Source: Pseudomonadota bacterium (GTDB lineage: Bacteria; Pseudomonadota; Alphaproteobacteria; Acetobacterales; Acetobacteraceae). From it: a stretch of DNA of 20,515 nt. The stretch lies in the NCBI GenBank assembly GCA_021845835.1, contig JAJZVE010000011.1, forward strand, positions 1-20,515. The letters are read 5' to 3'. Of the stretch, positions 7,034-15,147 are shown piece after piece. A program made the position numbers and the translations under genes. The stretch's first letter is position 1. Each line of letters begins with the position of its first letter. The notes under the pieces were generated by a model. That model searched no databases. It was not told the DNA's origin and saw only the letters and a list, made by a program, of their open reading frames with translations.

Positions 7034-8089
7034 TCACGCGGCGGTCAGCGCAGGCCACAGCCCGTCCGGCCCGGCCGCCAGCGCCGCCCGGCCGACCACG
7101 CGGTTCCATTCCGTCTCGTTGCCGAATTCGTCGCGCCAGGACCACAGGCGGCGTGTCAGGTGGTTCAGGTCGTATTCGCGGGTGAAGCCGATGGCGCCGT
7201 GCGCCTGGTGGGCGAGGCCGGCGGCGATGCTGGCGGCCTCGCCGGCACGCGCCTTGGCGGCGGCGCCGATCAGCAGCGGCGGCAGGCCGCTCGCCAGCGC
7301 CTCGACCGCCATGTCGGCGGCGGCACCAGCGGCGGCGCACTGGCCGGCCAGTACCGCGAGCGCCTGCTGCACCGCCTGGAACTTGCCGATCGGGCGGCCG
7401 AACTGCACCCGCGTCTGGGCATACTGCACGGTGAGCGCCAGCACGCGCGCGAGGGCGCCGGCAATCTGCACCGTGCGCAACGCCGCCCCGGCCGCGCGCA
7501 GTTCGGCCTGCCCGAAGCCGGGTGGCGCCGGCGCCACGGCAGCGGCCGGCAGCAGCACGTCGAAGGTGACGGCGTCACGCGGCTCGCCGGCGACATTGCG
7601 GTCCCGCGCCAGCACCAGGCCCGCGCCGGCGGCCAGCGCCACCAAAGGCCCGTCCGGACCCTCCGCCAGCACGGCGATTGCCGCCGCGTCGCGCGCCCAG
7701 GGGATGCGGGCGGCGCGGCCGGTCAGGCGCCAGGCGTCGCCTTCCCGGCGCAGGTCCAGCCGGTCCGCCACACGCACCGGGGCGAGCGTCAGCGGCCCCG
7801 GCGGGACCGGCAGGCCGACACGGGCGAGCAGCCGTCCGGCCAGCATCGTCTCCGCGAGCGGGATCGGCGCGGCATGGGCGGCGGCAACGCGCAGCAGGCC
7901 CATCGCCTCCGCGACGGTCACACCGAATCCGCCGGCCGCTTCCGGCAGCAGCGCGGCGGGGAAGCCGGCATCGGCCACCGCGTCCCACAGCGCCCGCGGG
8001 AAGGTTCCCGCCTCGGCGGCGCGGATCACCGCCGGGGTCGCCTCGGCGGCGAACAGGCGCTCAGCGGCATCGGCAAGCTGGTCGCTCAT
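7034..8089 (-). CDS. Acyl-CoA dehydrogenase-like partner subunit (short)
   Basis: A 351-residue acyl-CoA dehydrogenase-family protein, shorter than the usual 380-390. The middle domain is reduced and lacks the TEPxAGSD-type substrate/flavin motif. The C-terminal half keeps RVQFGRPIGKFQAVQ (227-241), the flavin-contact arginine motif, and QAHGAIGFTREYDL (295-308), equivalent to QxxGGxG. There is no C-terminal GT-E-I motif. The features are complementary to the next gene downstream, as in alpha2beta2 FadE pairs of actinobacterial steroid side-chain degradation. ATG at 8089 overlaps the livM stop (ATGA) and has AAGGAA 5 bases upstream. Role inferred: obligate partner for dehydrogenation of a bulky acyl-CoA. 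Confidence 0.9.
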   Translation of the reverse strand: MSDQLADAAERLFAAEATPAVIRAAEAGTFPRALWDAVADAGFPAALLPEAAGGFGVTVAEAMGLLRVAAAHAAPIPLAETMLAGRLLARVGLPVPPGPLTLAPVRVADRLDLRREGDAWRLTGRAARIPWARDAAAIAVLAEGPDGPLVALAAGAGLVLARDRNVAGEPRDAVTFDVLLPAAAVAPAPPGFGQAELRAAGAALRTVQIAGALARVLALTVQYAQTRVQFGRPIGKFQAVQQALAVLAGQCAAAGAAADMAVEALASGLPPLLIGAAAKARAGEAASIAAGLAHQAHGAIGFTREYDLNHLTRRLWSWRDEFGNETEWNRVVGRAALAAGPDGLWPALTAA

Positions 8090-9069
8090 GGCGTTTCCTT
8101 GACGGTGGCGGGGTGCAGGGTCGGTCGCCACGGCCGCGCGGGCAGCCTGATGCTCGCCAGACCGCCGGGAAAGACGCAGAGCACGGCGACCAGCACGACG
8201 CCGAGTAACAGCTTGTCGCCATAAGCGCCAAGCGAGAGGAAGGTCTTCTGCACCAGCAGCAGCGCCGTGCCAATGACGGGGCCGAGCAGGATGCGCCGCC
8301 CGACCAGGATCACCGCGGTCAGCATCAGCACGAGAAAATAGGTCTCGAACAGGTCCGGCCCGACATAGGCGCGCTGATAGGCATAGAACCAGCCGGCCAG
8401 CCCGCTGACCGGGGCGGAGATCAGGAACACCGCGAGCCGGATGCGCGGATTGGCGAGGCCGCACATGATGGCGAGCCGCGGGTTCATGTGGACCATCTGC
8501 GCCGCCTGGCCAAGCCGCGAGCGGCGGAAGCGATGCACGAACCAGATCGTCGCCAGCAGCAGCACATAGGCGAACGGCCAGAGTTCGCGGTTGTTGCGCG
8601 CCACCAGCTTCAGCCCGCCGACCGACAGGTCGAGCGGCGGGATGCCGACGATGCCGTCCGAGCCGCCGAGGAAACTCCAGTTGGCGGCGACGCTGAGGCA
8701 GACGATGCTGGCGGCGTAGGTGGTCAGCGAGAAGGCGAATTCGCGCGTGCGCAGCGTGACGGCGCCGAGCACCAGCGCCAGCAGCAACGCCGCAACGACC
8801 GCGCCGAGCAGCGCCATCCAGGCGTTCATGCCGTAGCTCACCGCCAGGATCGCCGCGGCATACGCGCCGGTGGCGAAGAACGCCGTGTGCGCGAGGCTGA
8901 TCTCGCCCAGGTCCGACAGCACGATGTCCATGCCGTAGGCCATGACCCCGAAGATCGCGATCACCACCAGCGTGTCATAGACGAGCGTGGCACCGCCGAG
9001 CAGGCGCGGCAGGAACCAGCCGACGACGACCAGCGCGGCGATGCCGGCGGCGCGCAGCGGCCCGGTCAT
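8086..9069 (-). CDS. livM: Branched-chain amino acid-type ABC transporter permease, LivM family
   Basis: A 327-residue hydrophobic integral membrane protein. The N-terminal half has the LivM hallmark region GMDIVLSDLGEISLAHTAFF, with gly/ala-rich membrane helices on either side. A cytoplasmic segment RFRRSRLGQAAQMVHMNPRL lies in the place of the ATPase-coupling loop (canonical R-x-x-R-G-R-A-x-x-A-I-R-x-N), but AQMVHMNP is a diverged version of it. It forms the inner-membrane channel with the livH product. ATG at 9069 overlaps the livH stop. The family transports branched-chain amino acids, urea, aromatic carboxylates and other organic acids; here the fused operon with CoA-metabolism genes suggests a catabolic substrate. 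Confidence 0.93.
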   Translation of the reverse strand: MTGPLRAAGIAALVVVGWFLPRLLGGATLVYDTLVVIAIFGVMAYGMDIVLSDLGEISLAHTAFFATGAYAAAILAVSYGMNAWMALLGAVVAALLLALVLGAVTLRTREFAFSLTTYAASIVCLSVAANWSFLGGSDGIVGIPPLDLSVGGLKLVARNNRELWPFAYVLLLATIWFVHRFRRSRLGQAAQMVHMNPRLAIMCGLANPRIRLAVFLISAPVSGLAGWFYAYQRAYVGPDLFETYFLVLMLTAVILVGRRILLGPVIGTALLLVQKTFLSLGAYGDKLLLGVVLVAVLCVFPGGLASIRLPARPWRPTLHPATVKETP

Positions 9070-9935
9070 CGCGCGAGTCCGCCGCCGGCCGCGAGGTCGC
9101 CGGGGCGCAGCACCATGACGGCGATCAGCACGACGAAGATCGCCGCCGTGGTGTAGGCGGGCGACACCAGCGCGCCGAAGAAAGCGGTGAACAGTCCGAG
9201 GCCCAGCCCCGCCGCGTAGCTGCCGCCGACGCTGCCGATGCCGCCGAGCACGACCACCACGAAGGTCATCACCACCTGATCGAACCCCATCGAGGTGATG
9301 ATCGGCGTGCGCGGTGCGACCAGCGTGGCGGCAAAGGCGACCGCCGCCCCCTCGAAGGCGAAGATGCCGAGATAGATGCGCGCGACATTGGCGCCGCCGA
9401 GCTGCGTCAGCTTCGGATCCTCCGCCACCATGCGCACCCAGGAGCCGAGCACGCTGCGCGTCAGCACCCAATGCAGCAGCAGGAACACCAGGATCGTGGC
9501 GGCGACGAGAAGCACATCCTGGCCGGTGAACCAGACCGGACCGAGGTCGATGTGCATCGCCTCGAACGGGCTGGCGAGACGCTGCGGCGTGGCGCCGAAG
9601 GTGAAGCCGGCGGCGCCTTCGAAAATCTGGCCGAAGCCGAGCGTCGCGATCATCAGGCTGACCAGGTTCTGCGCCAGCGTCAGGCGCAGCATCAGCGCCT
9701 GCATCAGCGCGCCCAGCGCCGCGCCGGCCAGCACCGCGAGCGGGATCGCCGCGACATACGGCAGGCCGGTCAGGCGCATCACCGCCCAGGCGACGAAGGC
9801 ACCGAGCATGTACATCTGGCCGTGGCCGAAATTCACCAGCCGCGCGGCGCCCAGCAACAGCGTCCAGCCGATCGCGACCAGCGCATAGGCATGGCCCATG
9901 ACAAGGCCGTTCACCAGTTGCTGCGCGACGTTCAT
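9066..9935 (-). CDS. livH: Branched-chain amino acid-type ABC transporter permease, LivH family
   Basis: A 289-residue membrane protein of standard LivH length. The start, MNVAQQLVNGLVMGHAYALV, followed by a LVNFGHGQMYMLGAF segment, is the typical LivH N-terminus (inner-membrane helix then the N-F-x-H-G motif). Later parts include VLTRSVLGSWVRMVAEDP (the ATPase-coupling loop, here with V-R-M-V-A-E-D-P) and VVVVLGGIGSVGGSYAAG, another family signature. ATG at 9935 overlaps the livF stop; its own stop overlaps the livM start. Pairs with livM to form the transmembrane pore. Confidence 0.95.
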   Translation of the reverse strand: MNVAQQLVNGLVMGHAYALVAIGWTLLLGAARLVNFGHGQMYMLGAFVAWAVMRLTGLPYVAAIPLAVLAGAALGALMQALMLRLTLAQNLVSLMIATLGFGQIFEGAAGFTFGATPQRLASPFEAMHIDLGPVWFTGQDVLLVAATILVFLLLHWVLTRSVLGSWVRMVAEDPKLTQLGGANVARIYLGIFAFEGAAVAFAATLVAPRTPIITSMGFDQVVMTFVVVVLGGIGSVGGSYAAGLGLGLFTAFFGALVSPAYTTAAIFVVLIAVMVLRPGDLAAGGGLAR

Positions 9936-10659
9936 GCGTGGCTGGCTCCGAGATAGGCGTCGATGATGCGCGGGTCGTCGCGCATCGCGGTGACCGGCCC
10001 GCTGGCGACGCGGCGGCCGCGTTCCAGCAGGTGCAGCCGGTCCACTACTTCGACCGCCGCGCGCACGTTCTGCTCGACCAGCAGCACGGTCAGCCCGTCA
10101 TCGACCAGCCGCCGCACCGTGCGCAGCAGCGTCAGCACGAGGCGCGGCGCGAGGCCGATCGAGGGTTCGTCCATCAGCAGCACGCGCGGCCCCATGCGCA
10201 AGGCGCGGCCAAGTGCCAGCATCTGCCGCTCCCCGCCGCTCATCGCGCCGGCCGGGTTGCGGCGGCGTTCGGCGAGGCGCGGGAACAGCTCATACACCTG
10301 CGCCGCCGAGAAGGCCGGACGTTCGGCACGCGGCGGCGGCGCCACGATGGCGCGCAGATTCTCCTCCACGGTGAGGCCGAGAAAGACGCCGTGGCCCTCG
10401 GGCACCAGGATGACGCCGCGGCGCACCCGCTCATGCGCCGGCAGCCGGCCGATGTCCTGTCCGTCGAGCAGCACCGTGCCGGCGACGGACGGGGCGCCGC
10501 GCGACCAGCCGGCGATGGCGTTGACCAGCGTGCTCTTGCCCGCGCCATTGGCGCCGACCACGCCGGCGAGCGTGCCGGCCTGCAGCGCCAGGGCATCCAG
10601 CGCCAGCGCGCGGCTGCCGCCATAGGCGACGCGCAGGTCGCGGATGTCGAGCAGCGCGG

Positions 10660-10663
<4 letters not shown>
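9932..10663 (-). CDS. livF: ABC transporter ATP-binding protein, LivF family
   Basis: A 243-residue ATPase with Walker A GANGAGKST (37-45), signature MSGGERQM (141-148), Walker B VLLMDEP (161-167) with following SIGLAP, and the LivF-typical VEQNV (196-200) in place of the switch histidine. It supplies half of the ATP-driven motor for the LivHM pore. ATG at 10663 overlaps the livG stop by 4 bases. All residues required for ATP hydrolysis appear intact. Confidence 0.95.
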
Positions 10664-11425
<762 letters not shown>

Positions 11426-11436
<11 letters not shown>

Positions 11437-12565
11437 CGACGATCTTTCCCTGCTGCACCGTGAACAGCGCGTAGTGCGACAGCATCTGCCCGTTCGGCAG
11501 GAACGCCGCATCGCCGAAGATCGTGCCGGCGATGGTGTGCCCGCGGATCGCCCTGGCGACCGTCTCCCGCTCCAGGCTCTTGCTGTCGTTGGCGGCCTTG
11601 GCCCAGACCTGCAGCGCGGCGGCGCCGAGCGCCATGAACTTGTCGGGCGCGCCGTTGAATTCCTTGCGCACCTGCGCGACGAAGCGCTGGTTGGCCGGAT
11701 TGCTGGCGAACGGCTCGGCGTCGGGGAAGTAGATGTCGCCGCTGACCAGCCCGTCGGCGGCCGGGCCGGCGGCGGCGATCACGCTCGGGCTGACCGTACC
11801 GACCGAGCAGATCACCGGCGCCGCCACCTGCGCCTGGCGGTACTGCTGCAGGAACGCCGGCAGGCCGGCGCCCTCGTTGGCGTTGATGGAAACCACCGCA
11901 TCCGGCTTCGCGTCCTTGATGCTGGTGAGTTCGACGCGGAAATCGGTTTGCGGGAAGGGGAATTTCTGCACCGTCGCGACGTCGAACTGCCAGCCGGCCT
12001 GCTTCAGCGCCGCCTCGATGCCCTGCTGCGCGCCGTTGCCGTAGGCGTCGTTCTCGGTCGCGAAGGCGATGCGCTTCGCCTTCAGCGTCCTGGCGACATA
12101 ATCGACGACGACGCTGGAATCCTGCGCGTTGGAACTGTTGAGCCGGATCGCCAGCGGGTTGGAGGCGCTGGCGAGGATGCCATCGGCCTTGGAGATCGCG
12201 GTGATGTCGAGGATGCCGGCGCGCGCCAGGATCGGCTGCATGGCGAGCGTCACGGGGCTGTTCCAGCCCTCGATGACGACGGCCACGCCCTGCGCCGCCA
12301 GCTCGTTCGCCTTGGCGACGCCGACCGCCGGCGTGCTTTCGTCGTCGCGCACCAGCAGCTCGATCGGGCGGCCCAGCACGCCGCCATCGGCGTTGATCAG
12401 GTCCGCCATGGCGCGGATCGCATGCGCGACGTCCTGGCCCTGGTGGCCGGCACCGCCGCTCTGCGGGAAGATCACGCCGACCTTTACCGGCTCGGCGGCC
12501 TGCGCCGCCGCCATCGGCATCAGCAGAGCCGCCAGCAGCAAGGCACGACGGGACAGAGTTCTCAT
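11426..12565 (-). CDS. Periplasmic substrate-binding protein of a LivK/amide-type ABC transporter
   Basis: A 379-residue type I periplasmic-binding-fold protein. A signal peptide is clear: positive n-region (MRTLSRRA), hydrophobic core (LLLAALLMPMAAA) and an AQA cleavage site near residue 23. The mature protein begins with EPVKVGVIFPQSGG (25-38), the standard opening of the Peripla_BP_6 group, followed by LINADGGVLGRPIELLVRD. The start at 12565 has GAGGAAA upstream. It captures the solute and delivers it to LivHM-GF. It is the first gene of the operon and defines its specificity, but ligand residues cannot be assigned by eye; leucine is not assumed given the catabolic neighbours. Confidence 0.94.
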
Positions 12566-12645
12566 TGTTTCCTCCTCGGGACTGGCGCCTTTGCGGGGCG
12601 CCGTGCTTCTACGGTGTCGTCGCAAAACGGGAGAGGGACGCACGG
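12566..12645. promoter_or_regulatory. 80-base divergent region with paired GGCGCC sites
   Basis: This gap separates the starts of the binding-protein gene (minus) and the PRISE-like gene (plus), so both promoters must lie here or in the flanking coding ends. Two GGCGCC hexamers (12584-12589 and 12597-12602) are separated by 7 bases and form a symmetric element centred in the gap. It could be an operator or an mRNA hairpin. I saw no convincing -35/-10 pair on either strand. Confidence 0.35.
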
Positions 12646-13731
12646 ATGGAAGGAAAGCTGTTGATTGCCGGCGCGCTCGGCATCGTCGGCCGGGCGACGC
12701 TGGCGCAGTACGAAGCCATGCCGGGCTGGCAGATCGTCGGCCTGTCGCGCCGGGCGCCGGATTTCGACACGTCGGCGCATTTCATCCAGGTCGATCTGGC
12801 GGACGCCGCCGACAGCCGCGCCAGGCTCGCCGATCTGCGCGGGGTGACGCACATCGTCTATGCGGCGCTGTTCGAGAAGCCGAATCTCGGCCAGGGATGG
12901 CTGGAGGCGGACCAGATCGCGGTCAACCTCGTCATGCTCAGCAACCTGTTCGACGCGATCGAGGCGGCCAATCCCGGCCTGCGCCACGTCACGCTGCTGC
13001 AGGGGGCGAAGGCGTACGGCGTGCATCTGGGACAAATCCCGGTGCCGGCCAGGGAACGCGCGCCGCGCCACATCCATCCGAATTTCTACTGGGCGCAGGA
13101 GGATTTCCTGCGCGCGCGGCAGCGCGGCAAGGCCTGGACGTTCACCATCCTGCGCCCGCAGGTCGTCATCGGGTTCGCGCCCGGCAGCGCCATGAACATG
13201 CTGGCCGCCGTCGGCGCCTACGCCGCGATCAGCCGCGAACTCGGATTGCCGCTGATCTATCCCGGCACCGGCCACCGCATCACCGAGGCGACGGATGCAA
13301 GGCTGCTGGCGCGCGCCATCGCCTGGGCCGGCCAGTCCGACGCGGCGGCCAACGAGACCTTCAACGTCACCAACGGCGACGTGTTCGCCTGGGAGAACGT
13401 CTGGCCCGTCGTCGCGCGCGCGTTCGGCATGGCGGTCGGGCTGCCGCATCCGATGCCGCTGGCCACGGTCATGCCCGGCAAGGCGGACGTCTGGCAGGCG
13501 ATGGTGCGGCGCTACGGCTTGCGTCCGACTGCGCTCGATGCACTGATCGGCAGTTCCTGGCAGTTCGCCGACTTCGCCTTCGCGCGCACGCACTCCACGT
13601 CGTCGCTGCTGAGCACGATCAGGATCCGGCAGGCCGGATTCGCCGACTGTATCGACACCGAGGACATGTTCGCCTGGTGGCTGGCCGAGCTGCAGCGCCG
13701 ACGCATCCTGCCGCCGGCCACGCCGGGCTGA
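12646..13731 (+). CDS. PRISE-like SDR (progesterone 5-beta-reductase/iridoid synthase family)
   Basis: A 361-residue extended SDR. The N-terminus has a Rossmann loop GALGIVG (9-15) and an SRR segment (34-36) compatible with NADPH binding. GVTHIVYAALFEKP (66-79), LLQGAKAYGVHLG (117-129), HPNFYWAQEDFL (144-155), RPQVVIGFAPGSAMN and FNVTNGDVFAW match the order of conserved blocks in PRISE enzymes, which reduce the C=C of enones (progesterone, 8-oxogeranial) using NAD(P)H. K122 is the likely catalytic lysine and Y148 the likely tyrosine; the family block is usually NFYY, here NFYW. ATG at 12646 follows a GAGAGGGA site. Divergent from the transporter operon. Family assignment rests on remembered motifs; substrate unknown. 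Confidence 0.82.
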   Translation: MEGKLLIAGALGIVGRATLAQYEAMPGWQIVGLSRRAPDFDTSAHFIQVDLADAADSRARLADLRGVTHIVYAALFEKPNLGQGWLEADQIAVNLVMLSNLFDAIEAANPGLRHVTLLQGAKAYGVHLGQIPVPARERAPRHIHPNFYWAQEDFLRARQRGKAWTFTILRPQVVIGFAPGSAMNMLAAVGAYAAISRELGLPLIYPGTGHRITEATDARLLARAIAWAGQSDAAANETFNVTNGDVFAWENVWPVVARAFGMAVGLPHPMPLATVMPGKADVWQAMVRRYGLRPTALDALIGSSWQFADFAFARTHSTSSLLSTIRIRQAGFADCIDTEDMFAWWLAELQRRRILPPATPG

Positions 13732-13742
13732 GCGTGCGCGCG

Positions 13743-13769
13743 GGGCGGTGAAGCGGATCGTCACCGCCC
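13743..13769. terminator. Hairpin between convergent PRISE-like and CoA-transferase genes
   Basis: GGGCGGTGA (13743-13751) pairs exactly with TCACCGCCC (13761-13769) over a 9-base loop. The right arm includes the CoA-transferase stop codon (13761-13763), and the left arm begins 12 bases after the PRISE-like stop. A 9-bp perfect GC-rich stem in the 29-base gap between two converging genes fits a shared terminator; no T-run is present. Confidence 0.55.
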
Positions 13770-15032
13770 GCCCACCACGCCGGCCGCACGCAGCCGGGCC
13801 AGTTCCGCCGCGTCCACGCCGAGCCGTTCGCCGAGCACGGCCGCGGTCTCCTGCCCGTGCTGCTGCGGCGCGATGCGATAGCTGGCGGGGGAGCGGGACA
13901 GCTTCGCCGGGTAGCCGATCACCCGCACCGCGGTGCCGTCGTCGCGGTGCATGGTCCGCAGCATCTCGCGCGCCGCGATCTGCGGGTCGGCGAGAGTCTG
14001 GTCGATGCGGTTGACCGGCCCGCCCGGCACGCCGGCCTGCTCCATCGCGGCGTACAGGTCGGCGGATCGCCAGACCGCGATCGCTGCCGCCAGCGCCGCC
14101 TCCAGCGCCACGCGGTGACGCAGGCGGCCGGCATTGTCGGCGTAGGCAACGTCCTCCGCCAGATCGGGCCGGCCGAGCAGGCGGCACAGCGCGCGGAACT
14201 GCCCGTCATTGCCGCAGGCGACCAGCACGCCGCCGTCGGCCGCTGCGAAGTCGCGGTACGGCACGACATTCGGATGCGCGTTGCCGAGCCGCGTCGGCAC
14301 GACGCCGCCGACCAGGTAGTTCATCGCCTGGTTCACCAGCACCGCGACCTGGCTGTCGAGCAGCGCGATGTCGATGTGCTGGCCCTCGCCGGTGGCGTGG
14401 CGGTGCTGCAGCGCCGCCAGGATCGCGGTTGCGGCATACAGGCCGGTGAACAGGTCGCTCACCGGCAGCCCGACCTTCATCGGCCCGGCCCCCGGCTCCC
14501 CGTCGCGCCGGCCGGTGATGCTCATCAGCCCGCTCATGCCCTGGATCAGGAAATCGTAGCCGCCGCGCGCCGCATACGGGCCGGTGTGGCCGAAGCCGGT
14601 GACGGAACAATAGATCAGGCGCGGATTGACGGCCGCGAGCGTTGCGTAGTCGAGGCCGTAGCGCGCCAGCCCGCCGGTTTTGAAGTTCTCCACCAGGATG
14701 TCCGACTGTGCCGCCAGCCGCCGCACCAGCGCCGCTCCGTCGGCCGCTGCGAAGTCGATGGCGATGCAGCGCTTGTTGCGGTTGGTGCAGAGGAAATAGG
14801 CGGCGTCCGAGGGGCCGTCCGCCCCTTCCAGGAACGGCGGACCCCAGCCGCGCGTGTCATCGCCGCGGTCCGGCGGTTCCACCTTGATGACCTCGGCGCC
14901 GAGATCGCCCAGCACCTGCGAGGCCCAGGGACCGGCGAGCACGCGCGACAGGTCGAGCACGCGCAGGCCGTGCAGCGGCCCCGCCGCCGCCTCCGTCGCG
15001 TTCACGCCGCCGGCCGGCACCGCCTGCTGCAT
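13761..15032 (-). CDS. Class III CoA-transferase (CaiB/BaiF family)
   Basis: A 423-residue family III CoA-transferase. Typical blocks: LRVLDLSRVLAGPWASQVLGDLGAEVIKVE (starting at residue 23), FLCTNRNKRCIAID (80-93), DILVENFKTGGLARYGLDY (111-129), YCSVTGFGHTGPYAARGGYD (141-160), and VGLPVSDLFTGLYA (187-200), where D193 is the aspartate that carries the acyl group in the catalytic cycle. The reaction moves CoA from a donor thioester to a free carboxylic acid, so it can activate the imported acid. ATG at 15032 follows GGGAGGA. It is divergent from the IclR gene, with an operator-like palindrome pair between, so it is a probable target of that regulator. Confidence 0.95.
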   Translation of the reverse strand: MQQAVPAGGVNATEAAAGPLHGLRVLDLSRVLAGPWASQVLGDLGAEVIKVEPPDRGDDTRGWGPPFLEGADGPSDAAYFLCTNRNKRCIAIDFAAADGAALVRRLAAQSDILVENFKTGGLARYGLDYATLAAVNPRLIYCSVTGFGHTGPYAARGGYDFLIQGMSGLMSITGRRDGEPGAGPMKVGLPVSDLFTGLYAATAILAALQHRHATGEGQHIDIALLDSQVAVLVNQAMNYLVGGVVPTRLGNAHPNVVPYRDFAAADGGVLVACGNDGQFRALCRLLGRPDLAEDVAYADNAGRLRHRVALEAALAAAIAVWRSADLYAAMEQAGVPGGPVNRIDQTLADPQIAAREMLRTMHRDDGTAVRVIGYPAKLSRSPASYRIAPQQHGQETAAVLGERLGVDAAELARLRAAGVVGGR

Positions 15033-15085
15033 CGGCTGTCCTCCCGCGTGCCGGCCCCTGTTCGACGCAGGTTTTCATGGCGGCA

Positions 15086-15110
15086 TTTCATTGAATGAAA
15101 CCATGTTTCA
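15086..15110. promoter_or_regulatory. Two overlapping perfect 15-bp palindromes, probable IclR-family operator
   Basis: TTTCATTGAATGAAA (15086-15100) is a perfect palindrome with a one-base centre. TGAAACCATGTTTCA (15096-15110) is another with a 3-base centre; the two share 5 bases. The second has the TGAAAC-N3-GTTTCA form known for KdgR-type IclR operators. The element lies in the 115-base gap between the divergent CoA-transferase and IclR genes, where an autoregulatory site is expected. The binding protein is inferred, not shown. Confidence 0.7.
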
Positions 15111-15120
15111 GGTCTATAGC
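15091..15120 (+). promoter_or_regulatory. Candidate promoter of the IclR gene
   Basis: TTGAAT (15091-15096) and TATAGC (15115-15120) with 18-base spacing form a plausible sigma-70-type promoter. Transcription would start near 15127, about 20 bases before the chosen start at 15148. The palindromes would then cover the -35 and spacer, consistent with autorepression. Prediction only. Confidence 0.4.
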
Positions 15121-15147
15121 ATCGCCCCCGTCGGCAGGGAATGGCAG

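Noticed and set aside
12562..14187. Minus-strand frame of 541 codons
   Set aside because: Antisense to the PRISE-like gene and out of frame with the CoA-transferase; no domain.
15103..15147. ATG at 15103 as start of the IclR regulator
   Set aside because: It lies inside the palindromic operator and upstream of the predicted transcription start; ATG at 15148 gives normal IclR length.
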